The position numbers and the translations under genes are program-made. 9,479 nucleotides of DNA from an uncultured Ruminococcus sp. (GTDB taxonomy: Bacteria > Bacillota > Clostridia > Oscillospirales > CAG-272), in the NCBI GenBank assembly GCA_902765885.1, contig CACXBN010000305.1, forward strand, positions 1 through 9,479, read 5' to 3'. Below are positions 1-7,293 of the stretch, piece after piece. Position 1 is the stretch's first letter, and every line of letters begins with the position of its first letter. Under the pieces are notes generated by a model that saw only the letters and a program-made list of their open reading frames with translations, had not been told where the DNA came from and searched no databases.

Positions 1-1
1 C

Positions 2-2089
2 AACGCCGAGGAACTCAAGGGCGGCAGGGATAGCTTCATCAAGGAGGCCCGCAAGGCGGTCAAGCTGCGGAAGCTGAACGCAGTCGTACAGGTCTGGGAT
101 GTTTTCTATGAAAATGAAACGGCCTACCTTGTGATGGACTACGTCGAGGGTGTGACGCTGAAACACCACCTGCTGGAAACGCGCAAAGCTCTGAGTGAGG
201 AGGAGTGTGTGCACCTGCTGATGCCTGTGATGAAGGATCTGGAAGAGGTCCACGCCCGGGGAATCATCCATCGGGATATCAGTCCGGACAACCTGATGCT
301 GCAGCCTGATGGGACGCTGATGCTGCTTGACATCGGCGCGGCAAAGGACCTGAGTACCGGAAGCGGACTGTCCACAATTCCAGTGGCCAAGCACGGTTTC
401 AGCCCGTTGGAGCAGTACGCGACAGGAGGCAGCATCGGCCCTTGGACGGATGTATACGCAATGTGTGCCACGATCGTTTACTGCGTGACAGGGACGCTCA
501 TTCCGACACCGATGGATCGGATCAGCGGTGAGGAGCTTGACCTGAGGGGCATCTCCTCGTCTTTTGCAGAAGTGCTGAAAAATGGCCTTGCGATAAACCC
601 GGAAGACCGCATACAAAACGTAGGCGAACTGCAGAAACAGCTTCAGGCGGCGCTGCAGGGTAAGGGTGAAAGCACACAAAATGAAACAGAGCATCAGGAC
701 AACGATGCTTTGGAGACAGAACGCCTGGAGAAAGACTACCAGCATGCTATAGCGCTCATGGCATGGAATGACACCAGCTGCCTTCTTTCGGCGCAGAATA
801 CTTTTTCCGCATTGGGACAATACCGGGACTCGGAAGCGATGGCTGAGAGGTGCAAAGAGTTAATCAAAAGCATGACCGAGCAGGATAACCAGACTGACGA
901 ACACAGCACCCATTCGGAAGATACAAGTAACAACAACGGCGGAGGCGGCAAGAAGACGGTTCTTACAACAATACGGAAACACAAATGGACTGCAGCCGCG
1001 ACTGGTTTTGTCGTCCTTGCTCTTGTGCTTTCTGCAAAAATTGTTCCGCTTGAACGCTCCTACAGAAAAGCGGATGCTCTGATGTCAGGAGAATACTATG
1101 CGCAAGCATTCAATGAATTCAGCGCTTTGGGAAACTATAGAGACTCGTCAGAGCGTGCACAGGAGGCGCTCGATGCGATAAACGAAGAGAAATATCTTCG
1201 AGCAAAAAGACTGCTGAGAGAAGGGAAAAACCAAGAGAGCGCAGGATTATTCAACAGTCTGGGCGATTATAAAGACAGTCAATCTTGTGCAAGAGAAGCA
1301 GAATACTTATATGCGAATGAACTTTTCGAATCTGCTGACTACGAGAATGCAGCTGCAGCGTTCAAGACGCTGGGAAACTATAAAGATGCTGCGGTTCGAC
1401 TCCTGGAAGCCAACTATCAATATGCACTTGCGTTAACGGCCTCGGAAGATTGGAAGGCAGCGACAATCGTTTTTAATGAATTGGGAGATTATCAGGACAG
1501 CCCGGAGCAATATGATGAGGCATGTTACCGGTATGGTCTCGAATTGCTTGACGGAAAAGAATACAAAAGTGCAGTTGGTTATTTTCGCGCACTTGGGGAT
1601 TATAAGGAAAGCAGAAATAAAATGCGCGAGGCACAGTATGCCTATGCCTGTGAAAACAACAATGATACGGACGTGACGACCTATACGTATTTGAAAGAGC
1701 TCTCAGATTCAAATTACAAGAATTCAAAAGAGATGTACAGATCTCTGTATAACTGGAGAATTGAGCTTGTCGCATGCAACACAAATCGAAATGACGACAA
1801 AACGATCGAGACATCGGTCAGCCGATATGCCGAGTATCTGTGCTTTGACTTCAAGCTTTTGGGGGGACCGCCGGGAGGAAAAGTCACTCTGACACATCGG
1901 ACATGTTGGCCAAGCGGGAGCGTGGTCGCTTCTGACTGGTATTGGGAAAACGTAAGGGCAGGGGAAACTTTCGGCCTCCATTGGGAGGACGGACTGGATG
2001 GAGTCTGGGGAGGTACATTGAGGATTCGCGTTTATGACCAGGCCACCGACGAATTGCTCGGAGAAGCCTCGGTAAAAATAACCACATAG
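2..2089 (+). CDS. Transmembrane Ser/Thr protein kinase 1 with TPR-like stalk (5' partial)
   Basis: The reading frame is open from base 2, so the true start and the N-terminus (expected zinc ribbon, glycine loop and catalytic lysine) lie left of the window. The GTG/ATG codons at 131/134 are internal, because the upstream residues match kinases 2 and 3 (AEEL..GRDSFIKEARKA). Counting visible residues from base 2, the catalytic loop HRDISPDN is at 90-97, DIG (in place of DFG) at 110-112, and GFSPLEQY at 132-139. A polar linker follows, holding one TPR-like repeat on the cytoplasmic side (about 239-288). A membrane segment at about 329-347 comes next, then five clear and one degenerate extracytoplasmic repeats with LGNYKDA/LGDYQDS signatures (about 351-583). 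The last 110 or so residues are rich in Trp, Gly and beta-type sequence and match no family I recognise. The role inferred is signal-responsive phosphorylation of cytoplasmic Ser/Thr targets. One difference from its paralogues is LKGGRD where the others have LKRGRD. Confidence 0.93.
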   Translation, partial: NAEELKGGRDSFIKEARKAVKLRKLNAVVQVWDVFYENETAYLVMDYVEGVTLKHHLLETRKALSEEECVHLLMPVMKDLEEVHARGIIHRDISPDNLMLQPDGTLMLLDIGAAKDLSTGSGLSTIPVAKHGFSPLEQYATGGSIGPWTDVYAMCATIVYCVTGTLIPTPMDRISGEELDLRGISSSFAEVLKNGLAINPEDRIQNVGELQKQLQAALQGKGESTQNETEHQDNDALETERLEKDYQHAIALMAWNDTSCLLSAQNTFSALGQYRDSEAMAERCKELIKSMTEQDNQTDEHSTHSEDTSNNNGGGGKKTVLTTIRKHKWTAAATGFVVLALVLSAKIVPLERSYRKADALMSGEYYAQAFNEFSALGNYRDSSERAQEALDAINEEKYLRAKRLLREGKNQESAGLFNSLGDYKDSQSCAREAEYLYANELFESADYENAAAAFKTLGNYKDAAVRLLEANYQYALALTASEDWKAATIVFNELGDYQDSPEQYDEACYRYGLELLDGKEYKSAVGYFRALGDYKESRNKMREAQYAYACENNNDTDVTTYTYLKELSDSNYKNSKEMYRSLYNWRIELVACNTNRNDDKTIETSVSRYAEYLCFDFKLLGGPPGGKVTLTHRTCWPSGSVVASDWYWENVRAGETFGLHWEDGLDGVWGGTLRIRVYDQATDELLGEASVKITT
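716..865 (+). repeat. Isolated TPR-like repeat on the cytoplasmic side of kinase 1
   Basis: This segment encodes one unit of the same repeat that forms the external stalk, recognisable by FSALGQYRDS and the flanking helices. It lies before the predicted membrane segment (about 984-1042), so it should be cytoplasmic. Kinases 2 and 3 have only a plain polar linker here. It could be a copy moved by recombination or a docking element; the sequence does not decide. Confidence 0.6.
1052..1750 (+). repeat. Extracytoplasmic TPR-like repeat array of kinase 1
   Basis: Five clear units of about 37-42 residues follow the membrane segment, with the recurring pattern A..L...Y..A...F..LG(D/N)Y(K/Q/R)D(S/A) and then a charged helix. 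A sixth, degenerate unit ends with NYKNSKEMY. The pattern is that of helical TPR/Sel1-like repeats common in Clostridia surface and signalling proteins. It probably acts as a stalk or a protein-binding surface between membrane and C-terminal domain. Confidence 0.75.
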
Positions 2090-2134
2090 GCTGTTGTTCA
2101 GCGGAGAGCGCGCAAAGAATTACAAGAAAACAGT

Positions 2135-2141
2135 AAGGCGG
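2135..2141 (+). promoter_or_regulatory. Ribosome binding site deciding the start of kinase 2
   Basis: AAGGCGG lies six bases before the ATG at 2148. The protein from that ATG begins MDFTRCYSCM, matching MSFTRCYSCM and MGFTRCYSCM at the starts of kinases 3 and 4. This rules out the longer open frame from the TTG at 2094, which adds 18 residues with no counterpart in the paralogues. Confidence 0.8.
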
Positions 2142-2147
2142 TTTGCT

Positions 2148-4598
2148 ATGGACTTCACACGTTGCTATTCCTGTATGCAGGAATTGAACAGATCTGACAG
2201 CCGGTGCTCACACTGCGGCTGTGACAATATTACTGTTGCAAAAGCACAGCCATCACATGCGCTGCCCTGCGGTTACCTTCTTCACGGGAAATATGTAATT
2301 GGGAAAACGCTGGGCCAGGGGGGCTTCGGCGTGACCTACATAGGTTGGGATCTTGCCTTGGAAACCAGAGTCTGTATCAAGGAGTATTTCCCGGCTGGCG
2401 CCGCCATGCGCAGCAGCACCATGAGTACCTCTGTTACCTGGAGTGGCGGAAGTAACGCTGAGGAACTCAAGCGCGGCAGGGACAGCTTCATCAAGGAAGC
2501 ACGTAAAGCAGCCAAGCTTCGGAAGTTAAGCGGGGTGGTACAGGTCTGGGATGTGTTTTTTGAAAATGACACAGCTTACCTGGTGATGGACTACGTTGAG
2601 GGAGTGACGTTAAAGAACCACCTGATACAGACACGTAAACCCCTGAGCGAGGGAGAATGCGTGCGTCTGCTTGCACCTGTAATGAAGGACCTGGAAGAAG
2701 TCCATGCGCGTGGAATCATTCACCGCGATATCAGTCCGGACAATCTGATGCTGCGGCCGGATGGAACGTTGGTACTGCTGGATATCGGCGCGGCAAAGGA
2801 TCTGAGTACTGGAAGCGGACAGTCTTCCATGCTGGTGGCAAAGCACGGATTCAGCCCATTGGAGCAGTATGCCAGCGGCGGAAAGATCGGCCCATGGACG
2901 GACGTTTATGCCATGTGCGCGACTATTGTCTACTGCACGACCGGAAAACTTGTTCCGACACCGATGGAAAGGGTAAACGATGCGGAACTGGACCTGAACA
3001 GGTTCTCTTCGGCTTTCGCTAAGGTGCTGGAACAAGGCTTGGCTGTCAATCCAGAAAACAGAATTCAGAGCATGCAAAAGCTCCTGGACGCGATTGAAAA
3101 TGCGAGAACGCCGAATCAGATTATGGACTCTGGACTTGATCCCGATCCAACACAAGATTCTGGATTGAATAATACTAGTGCTATACAGGCTGAGTCTACC
3201 CCAGAGTACAAATCATCGCCCAAGGTTTCAGAAAAAAGAAAAACGATAGTTCCAATCATTGCGTTAGCAATCCTGCTGATTGTCGGCATCATTTTCTTCG
3301 CCCCGCGCATTTCAGCCGAACATACAAAAAAGTCTGAGTATGCACAGGCAGAGGAACTGATGAATAGTGGCAAGTATGAGCAGGCAATAGAAGCTTTTGA
3401 AAAGCTTGGAGACTATCAGGATGCTGCTGACCGCGCTAAGGAAGCGCAATACATATATGCCGGGACACTGGTGATCAGCGGCAAGTATGATCAAGCAGCA
3501 ATCATTTTTCGAGAACTTGGCGATTATCAGGATGCCGATTCACGTGCGGATGAGGCACAATATGCCTATGCGGAGGCGCTGCGGAAGTCCGGTGATTTAG
3601 AGCAAGCGCTTTCTGCGTTTCAAGAATTGGGTGAGTATAAGGATGCCTCTGAGCAAGTTGGAAAGATAAAAGACCGGCTCTATAAGAAAGCAAAAACAGA
3701 GATAAAGGATGAGCAGTTCGAAGAAGCTGCAACAGTGCTCGAGCTGTTGGGAGATTACAGGGATGCATCTGTACTTGCACAGGAGTACAGACAGATCGCA
3801 GACCACATTTCTCAGCCTGAGAAGGAAGGTACCAGATGGGGAACAACATGCGTAAAGCGCCTTAAAGGCAAATGGTCGGATGAAAAAGTGGATTTTATGT
3901 ACAGATATACATATCCAATGCTTTTTACCGGACCGGTTACGGATTGTGAAGACCTTTCCATGGATTTTGCTTTTGCAGATCATTCAGGGGATTGCTATGG
4001 TTTGTGGATATTGTACTTACAGGATATGGATGGAGCTTGGAATCCCGCCGGGTTGTTTAACGTGAACAAAGAAGGCTGCGAAATAAATAAAACCTATTGT
4101 TTCCATTTCAGCAAACCGCAGTCTTTTCAAGCCGCTGCTGTGCTTCCAACTGCAATGGATGAACGACCCCGAGGTTATTCTGTTTCGAACACCAGTACGT
4201 TTTACGTTCCTTGCCAAACAAAAGCCGAAGATAGTGTAGTCTTTCCCTCTGATCCTTCGTCGTTTATTGAAGGATATGAAGTGACTATTAATGGTCATTA
4301 TGCAAAAATTCACCTTCTGGATCATATATGGGAAAACTGCGAGGCTTTCATCATTCCCTTGGAAATGAGGTGGCTTTGGGGCGGATATAAAGAAACTGTA
4401 GATGTATATATTCGGGAGCCAGATGGGAAATGGACGGAAGTAGGCGCTATCAAAATTCTGGATGAAGAGTTGAACGAATATTCTTTTCATCTTGATGAAC
4501 CCTGCTCTTTCGACGCGGTCGCGCTACGCGCAAGACATGCGGGACAGTTTATTTTTGATGCATATTGGTGCGTGTGCCCCGTAGAAGAATTACAGTAA
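2148..4598 (+). CDS. Transmembrane Ser/Thr protein kinase 2 with duplicated beta-rich ectodomain
   Basis: This 816-residue protein is complete. A four-cysteine zinc ribbon (C6, C9, C20, C23) opens it. The kinase domain follows, with glycine loop LGQGGFGV at 55-62, catalytic lysine K78 in VCIKEY, HRDISPDN at 192-199, DIG at 212-214 and GFSPLEQY near 234. A polar linker leads to one membrane segment at about 366-386, then four TPR-like repeats (about 396-552). The C-terminal 260 residues form a beta-rich region I cannot assign, holding two copies of one unit (about 584-667 and 712-797). The likely topology is kinase inside, repeats and C-terminus outside. Family knowledge says such receptors autophosphorylate and then phosphorylate Ser/Thr of partners; the ligand is unknown. 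The conserved lysine of the usual HRDLKPEN loop is Ser here, and DFG is DIG, but the HRD aspartate, loop Asn and DIG aspartate are kept, so activity is likely. It probably shares a transcript with kinases 1 and 3. Confidence 0.95.
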   Translation: MDFTRCYSCMQELNRSDSRCSHCGCDNITVAKAQPSHALPCGYLLHGKYVIGKTLGQGGFGVTYIGWDLALETRVCIKEYFPAGAAMRSSTMSTSVTWSGGSNAEELKRGRDSFIKEARKAAKLRKLSGVVQVWDVFFENDTAYLVMDYVEGVTLKNHLIQTRKPLSEGECVRLLAPVMKDLEEVHARGIIHRDISPDNLMLRPDGTLVLLDIGAAKDLSTGSGQSSMLVAKHGFSPLEQYASGGKIGPWTDVYAMCATIVYCTTGKLVPTPMERVNDAELDLNRFSSAFAKVLEQGLAVNPENRIQSMQKLLDAIENARTPNQIMDSGLDPDPTQDSGLNNTSAIQAESTPEYKSSPKVSEKRKTIVPIIALAILLIVGIIFFAPRISAEHTKKSEYAQAEELMNSGKYEQAIEAFEKLGDYQDAADRAKEAQYIYAGTLVISGKYDQAAIIFRELGDYQDADSRADEAQYAYAEALRKSGDLEQALSAFQELGEYKDASEQVGKIKDRLYKKAKTEIKDEQFEEAATVLELLGDYRDASVLAQEYRQIADHISQPEKEGTRWGTTCVKRLKGKWSDEKVDFMYRYTYPMLFTGPVTDCEDLSMDFAFADHSGDCYGLWILYLQDMDGAWNPAGLFNVNKEGCEINKTYCFHFSKPQSFQAAAVLPTAMDERPRGYSVSNTSTFYVPCQTKAEDSVVFPSDPSSFIEGYEVTINGHYAKIHLLDHIWENCEAFIIPLEMRWLWGGYKETVDVYIREPDGKWTEVGAIKILDEELNEYSFHLDEPCSFDAVALRARHAGQFIFDAYWCVCPVEELQ
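3333..3803 (+). repeat. Extracytoplasmic TPR-like repeat array of kinase 2
   Basis: Four units carry the signatures LGDYQDA, LGDYQDA, LGEYKDA and LGDYRDA, each preceded by a Y..A...F helix and spaced about 37-40 residues apart. The first two and a half units are the most regular. The array sits directly after the membrane segment and before the duplicated C-terminal domain. Confidence 0.75.
3897..4148 (+). repeat. Kinase 2 ectodomain repeat, copy 1
   Basis: This is the first of two divergent copies of a protein unit of about 84 residues. It contains LYLQDMDGAWNPAG, then YCFHFSKPQSFQAAAV, matched in order by VYIREPDGKWTEVG and YSFHLDEPCSFDAVAL in the second copy. The similarity is at protein level only; the DNA has diverged. 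The fold is probably a beta-sandwich (inference). Confidence 0.6.
4281..4538 (+). repeat. Kinase 2 ectodomain repeat, copy 2
   Basis: This is the second copy of the beta-rich unit, with DGKWTEVG and the Phe/Pro/Phe pattern of YSFHLDEPCSF in register with copy 1. A linker of about 44 residues separates the copies. The duplication would give two similar binding modules at the tip of the receptor. Confidence 0.6.
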
Positions 4599-4600
4599 TA

Positions 4601-4608
4601 GAGAGGTG
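4601..4608 (+). promoter_or_regulatory. Ribosome binding site of kinase 3
   Basis: GAGAGGTG lies five bases before the ATG at 4614 and just after the kinase 2 stop codon (4596-4598). It fits translation from a shared message. It also supports the start giving MSFTRCYSCM. Confidence 0.8.
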
Positions 4609-4613
4609 CCCTT

Positions 4614-7046
4614 ATGTCCTTCACACGCTGTTACTCTTGCATGCATAAGCTGGAAAGTCCCAATGATCGGTGTCCGAACTGTGGGCTTGACAATGAAGCA
4701 AGCGCAAAAAGTCAAGCGGCGCACGCACTGCCCTGTGGTTATCTGCTGCATGGGAAGTATGTGGTCGGCAGCTTACTGGGTCAAGGCGGATTCGGAGTGA
4801 CCTATATCGGCTGGGATTTGGCCCTTGAAACGAGGGTCTGTATCAAAGAGTATTTCCCGTCTGGGGCCGCTATGCGAAATACCGCGCAGAGCACCACTGT
4901 CACCTGGAGCGGCGGAGGAAGCGCTGAGGAGCTTAAGCGCGGCAGAGACAGCTTTATCAAGGAAGCGCGCAAGGCGGTTAAACTGCGGACGCTGAATGCG
5001 GTCGTACAAGTCTGGGATGTATTCTATGAAAACGAAACAGCCTACTTGGTGATGGACTTTGTCGACGGCGTTACCTTGAAATCATATCTGATGGAGAAAC
5101 GCAAACCTCTGGGTGAGGAGGAGTGCGTGCGCTTACTGTTGCCTGTGATGAAGGATTTGGAGGAGGTACACGCTCGAGGGATTATTCACCGGGATATCAG
5201 CCCGGACAACCTGATGCTGCAGCCTGACGGAACGCTGGTATTGCTGGACATCGGTGCGGCAAAGGATCTGAGTACCGGAAGCGGACAGTCCTCCATGCTG
5301 GTGGCGAAAAAAGGATTTAGCCCTATGGAGCAGTATGCAAGCGGTGGCAGTATCGGCCCGTGGACGGATGTTTATGCTATGTGCGCGACCATTGTCTACT
5401 GTGTGACCGGAAAGATTATTCCGACGCCGATGGATCGACTGAGCGGCGCAGAGCTCGATTTGTGCGGCTTTTCACCGGCTTTCTCCACATTGTTGAAGAA
5501 TGGATTGGCTATCCGCTCCAAAGAACGCATTCAGAGCATGAGTGAATTGGCTGCAAACATAGAGCATACTCTGAAGCCAACGACTAAACCAGAGCAGAAT
5601 CAGTGTGATAAACTGAGCCGTGATGCCATCCCGGCTTCGGCCTTGGAATCAGGGCAGAAGCTTATGCCGAAATCCAAACCAAAGAATCGGCTATTCGTTG
5701 GCATCCTTGCCGCAGTTGCCGCCTTGGGAGCAATCGCTGTGATTTTGCTGAAACAGATTTCTCTCGACAAGGCATACACGAATGCAGAGAGGCTGATGGA
5801 AACGGAGCAGTATACACAGGCTTATGATGCATTCAGTAAACTAGGAAAATATAAGGATTCGCTGGAACGAGCGCAGAACGCGATGGAAGCAATGGAGGAG
5901 AAAAATGCGGCAAAGTACTCCCAAGCAGAAAGACTGTTGGACGAAAAACAATATGCTGAGAGCGCAGAATTGTTTTATAGCCTGGGAGATTATCAGGATG
6001 CCGCAGCGCGGGCGCAAAGTGTTCAATCATTATATGAAGATTTGCTGTTGAAGTATGATCAGGCAGCCGACCTGATGGAGAAAGGCAATTATATGCAGGC
6101 TTTCGTAATATTCCGCGCGCTGGAGAGTTTCAAAGATGCTCCTGCGCAGACCGAAAAAGCTGCAAGTGCGATGCGCAATGCAAACAGCGTTCCGCTTGCC
6201 TCGGGGGGGAGATTCACAGTAGGGCTTCACAGAGATGGGACCGTCGTCGCCACAAAGTATTTGGAACCGTATTTGGGACCTCTTGATAATAATTATGACA
6301 GATATGAGGGCCAGTGCGAGGTTTCCGGTTGGACGGATATTGTTTCTGCTGCCGCGGGGAGCGCTCATACAGTTGGACTTCGTAAAAATGGCACAGTTGT
6401 TGCAGTAGGAGATAATGATAACGGTGAGTGCGACCTGTCCGGTTGGTCGGGTATCGTTGCAATTGCAGCCGGGTCCGGTTTCACGGTCGGTCTTCATGCT
6501 GACGGAACTGTTGTTGCCACTGGAAATAACAATGATAGAAACAATGTTTACGAATGGACAGATATTGTCGCAATTTCGGCAGGTGATAGCCATACGGTCG
6601 GACTGCACGCCGACGGAACCGTGGTCGCTGCCGGCAACAGAGATTATGGACAATGCAATGTCTCCAACTGGACAGACATTGTGGCGATTGCGGCAGATTC
6701 ATATCACACCGTTGGCCTGCGCGCAGACGGTACTGCCGTCGTCGCCGGAGAGAAAAACTACGGGCAACAGGATGTTTCCGAGTGGAAAGGCATCGTTTCC
6801 ATTTCAGCAGGCGTTACACATGTGACGGGACTGCTTTCGGACGGTACGGTCATCGCAGCAGGATCAAACTATGACGGACAATGCAATGTTTCCAATTGGA
6901 AAGATATCGTTTCGATATCTTCTGGGGGACGTCGGGGCCATACTTTAGGCCTGCGCAAAGATGGTACTGTCATTGCTGTAGGTGACAACCAGTATGGGCA
7001 ATGCAACGTTGCTGACTGGACGGACATCGGCGTTCCCAATTTATAA
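4614..7046 (+). CDS. Transmembrane Ser/Thr protein kinase 3 with seven RCC1-type repeats
   Basis: This 810-residue protein is complete. The zinc ribbon uses C6, C9, C20 and C23. The kinase domain shows LGQGGFGV near 55-62, K78 in VCIKEY, HRDISPDN at 192-199, DIG at 212-214 and GFSPMEQY near 234. A Lys/Pro-rich linker leads to a membrane segment at about 360-380. Three TPR-like repeats follow (about 387-522). From about 534 to the end there are seven units with the pattern HTVGL.(A/K)DGTVVA.G...YGQC.VS.W.DIV.I.AG. This is the RCC1/alpha-tubulin-suppressor repeat, whose seven copies usually close into one beta-propeller. The propeller should face outside, where it could bind a ligand or cell-wall component. 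The gene starts 15 bases after kinase 2 and is likely co-translated with it. The first RCC1 unit has an insertion of about 12 residues. The DIG and HRDIS substitutions are shared with its paralogues. Confidence 0.95.
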   Translation: MSFTRCYSCMHKLESPNDRCPNCGLDNEASAKSQAAHALPCGYLLHGKYVVGSLLGQGGFGVTYIGWDLALETRVCIKEYFPSGAAMRNTAQSTTVTWSGGGSAEELKRGRDSFIKEARKAVKLRTLNAVVQVWDVFYENETAYLVMDFVDGVTLKSYLMEKRKPLGEEECVRLLLPVMKDLEEVHARGIIHRDISPDNLMLQPDGTLVLLDIGAAKDLSTGSGQSSMLVAKKGFSPMEQYASGGSIGPWTDVYAMCATIVYCVTGKIIPTPMDRLSGAELDLCGFSPAFSTLLKNGLAIRSKERIQSMSELAANIEHTLKPTTKPEQNQCDKLSRDAIPASALESGQKLMPKSKPKNRLFVGILAAVAALGAIAVILLKQISLDKAYTNAERLMETEQYTQAYDAFSKLGKYKDSLERAQNAMEAMEEKNAAKYSQAERLLDEKQYAESAELFYSLGDYQDAAARAQSVQSLYEDLLLKYDQAADLMEKGNYMQAFVIFRALESFKDAPAQTEKAASAMRNANSVPLASGGRFTVGLHRDGTVVATKYLEPYLGPLDNNYDRYEGQCEVSGWTDIVSAAAGSAHTVGLRKNGTVVAVGDNDNGECDLSGWSGIVAIAAGSGFTVGLHADGTVVATGNNNDRNNVYEWTDIVAISAGDSHTVGLHADGTVVAAGNRDYGQCNVSNWTDIVAIAADSYHTVGLRADGTAVVAGEKNYGQQDVSEWKGIVSISAGVTHVTGLLSDGTVIAAGSNYDGQCNVSNWKDIVSISSGGRRGHTLGLRKDGTVIAVGDNQYGQCNVADWTDIGVPNL
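5772..6179 (+). repeat. Extracytoplasmic TPR-like repeat array of kinase 3
   Basis: Three units carry LGKYKDS, LGDYQDA and the degenerate LESFKDA, making this the shortest stalk of the three that can be read. A charged linker separates units 1 and 2. The array joins the membrane segment to the RCC1 repeats. Confidence 0.7.
6213..7031 (+). repeat. Seven RCC1-type repeats of kinase 3
   Basis: Seven units of about 37-50 residues are visible, each starting (H/F)(T/V)xGL, then DGT(V/A)(V/I), a short Gly/Asn loop, an aromatic W(T/K/S)(D/G)I and ending near AG. Units 4, 6 and 7 share the loop GQCNV. The last unit ends WTDIGVPNL right at the stop codon, so the propeller probably closes with the first strand near residue 534. 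The DNA copies have diverged and are not a perfect tandem repeat. Confidence 0.85.
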
Positions 7047-7293
7047 AACGAGACGAACTTGCCTCTCCTGTGGGGAGAGAGGTGTCGCGGCGCACAATCA
7101 GGACACTCTCGTCATCTCGATCGAGAGTAGTGTGCGGAGAGACCTTGCTCTCTCAGATCCCTCGAAATCGGGATGGAAGGGACTGAGCGAGGGATGCTTC
7201 ATCTGATGCAGTTTGGATCGAAAAGACAGATGCCGTACATCCATACTGATATTTAAAGATAAACAGACGGTGATTAAAAGGGGGCGGCAGGTG
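7047..7293 (+). promoter_or_regulatory. Gene-free leader with several inverted repeats before the FHA gene
   Basis: No gene is supported in these 247 bases, but they are rich in CTCTC/GAGAG inverted repeats. Hairpin I pairs 7063-7068 with 7074-7079. Hairpin II pairs CGCACA (7091-7096) with TGTGCG (7131-7136), enclosing ACTCTCG (7105-7111) paired with CGAGAGT (7122-7128). Region III can pair CTCAG (7152-7156) with CTGAG (7183-7187) around ATCCC/GGGAT (7157-7161 with 7170-7174). Alternatively it can pair ATCCCTCG (7157-7164) with CGAGGGAT (7188-7195), and the two forms exclude each other. No T-run follows any stem, so it is not a standard terminator. It resembles no riboswitch I know. A structured leader, 3' UTR or processing site are all possible. 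Confidence 0.4.
7279..7284 (+). promoter_or_regulatory. Ribosome binding site deciding the start of the FHA gene
   Basis: AGGGGG and its surrounding purines lie nine bases before the ATG at 7294 and six before a GTG at 7291. Either codon could start the gene; they differ by one residue. The open frame extends back to a TTG at 7213, but that start lacks a good site and would add a basic tail of 27 residues inside the structured leader. Confidence 0.6.

Noticed and set aside
131..2089. Kinase 1 starting at the GTG at 131
   Set aside because: The frame is open from base 2 and the residues before 131 match the inner part of the kinase domain in kinases 2 and 3, so the start lies outside the window.
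2094..2147. Longer N-terminus for kinase 2 from a TTG codon at 2094
   Set aside because: The extra 18 residues have no counterpart in kinases 3 and 4, and a ribosome site sits before the ATG at 2148.
2610..3155. 181-codon open frame on the minus strand
   Set aside because: It lies fully inside the kinase domain of kinase 2, antisense, and its protein looks like no family; it arises from the codon use of the real gene.
6030..6653. 207-codon open frame on the minus strand
   Set aside because: It is the antisense shadow of the RCC1 and stalk region of kinase 3. Its protein has no recognisable domain and no supporting start signal.
6415..6825. 136-codon open frame on the plus strand inside kinase 3
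   Set aside because: It is an out-of-frame reading of the RCC1 repeats with no own ribosome site or recognisable product.
6213..7031. CRISPR or DNA satellite array in the repetitive end of kinase 3
   Set aside because: The periodicity is a protein repeat in one open frame; DNA copies differ at many positions and no constant repeat with unique spacers exists.
7063..7079. Hairpin after kinase 3 as an intrinsic terminator
   Set aside because: The stem is short and no T-run follows, so termination there is not supported.
7213..7255. Possible promoter before the FHA gene (TTGGAT with an AT-rich TATTTA)
   Set aside because: The spacing between the two boxes is about 31 bases, far from the usual 16-18, so I do not call it a promoter.
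7213..7293. Longer N-terminus for the FHA protein from a TTG codon at 7213
   Set aside because: The added residues are basic and unlike a domain, there is no good ribosome site, and a better one stands before 7291/7294.
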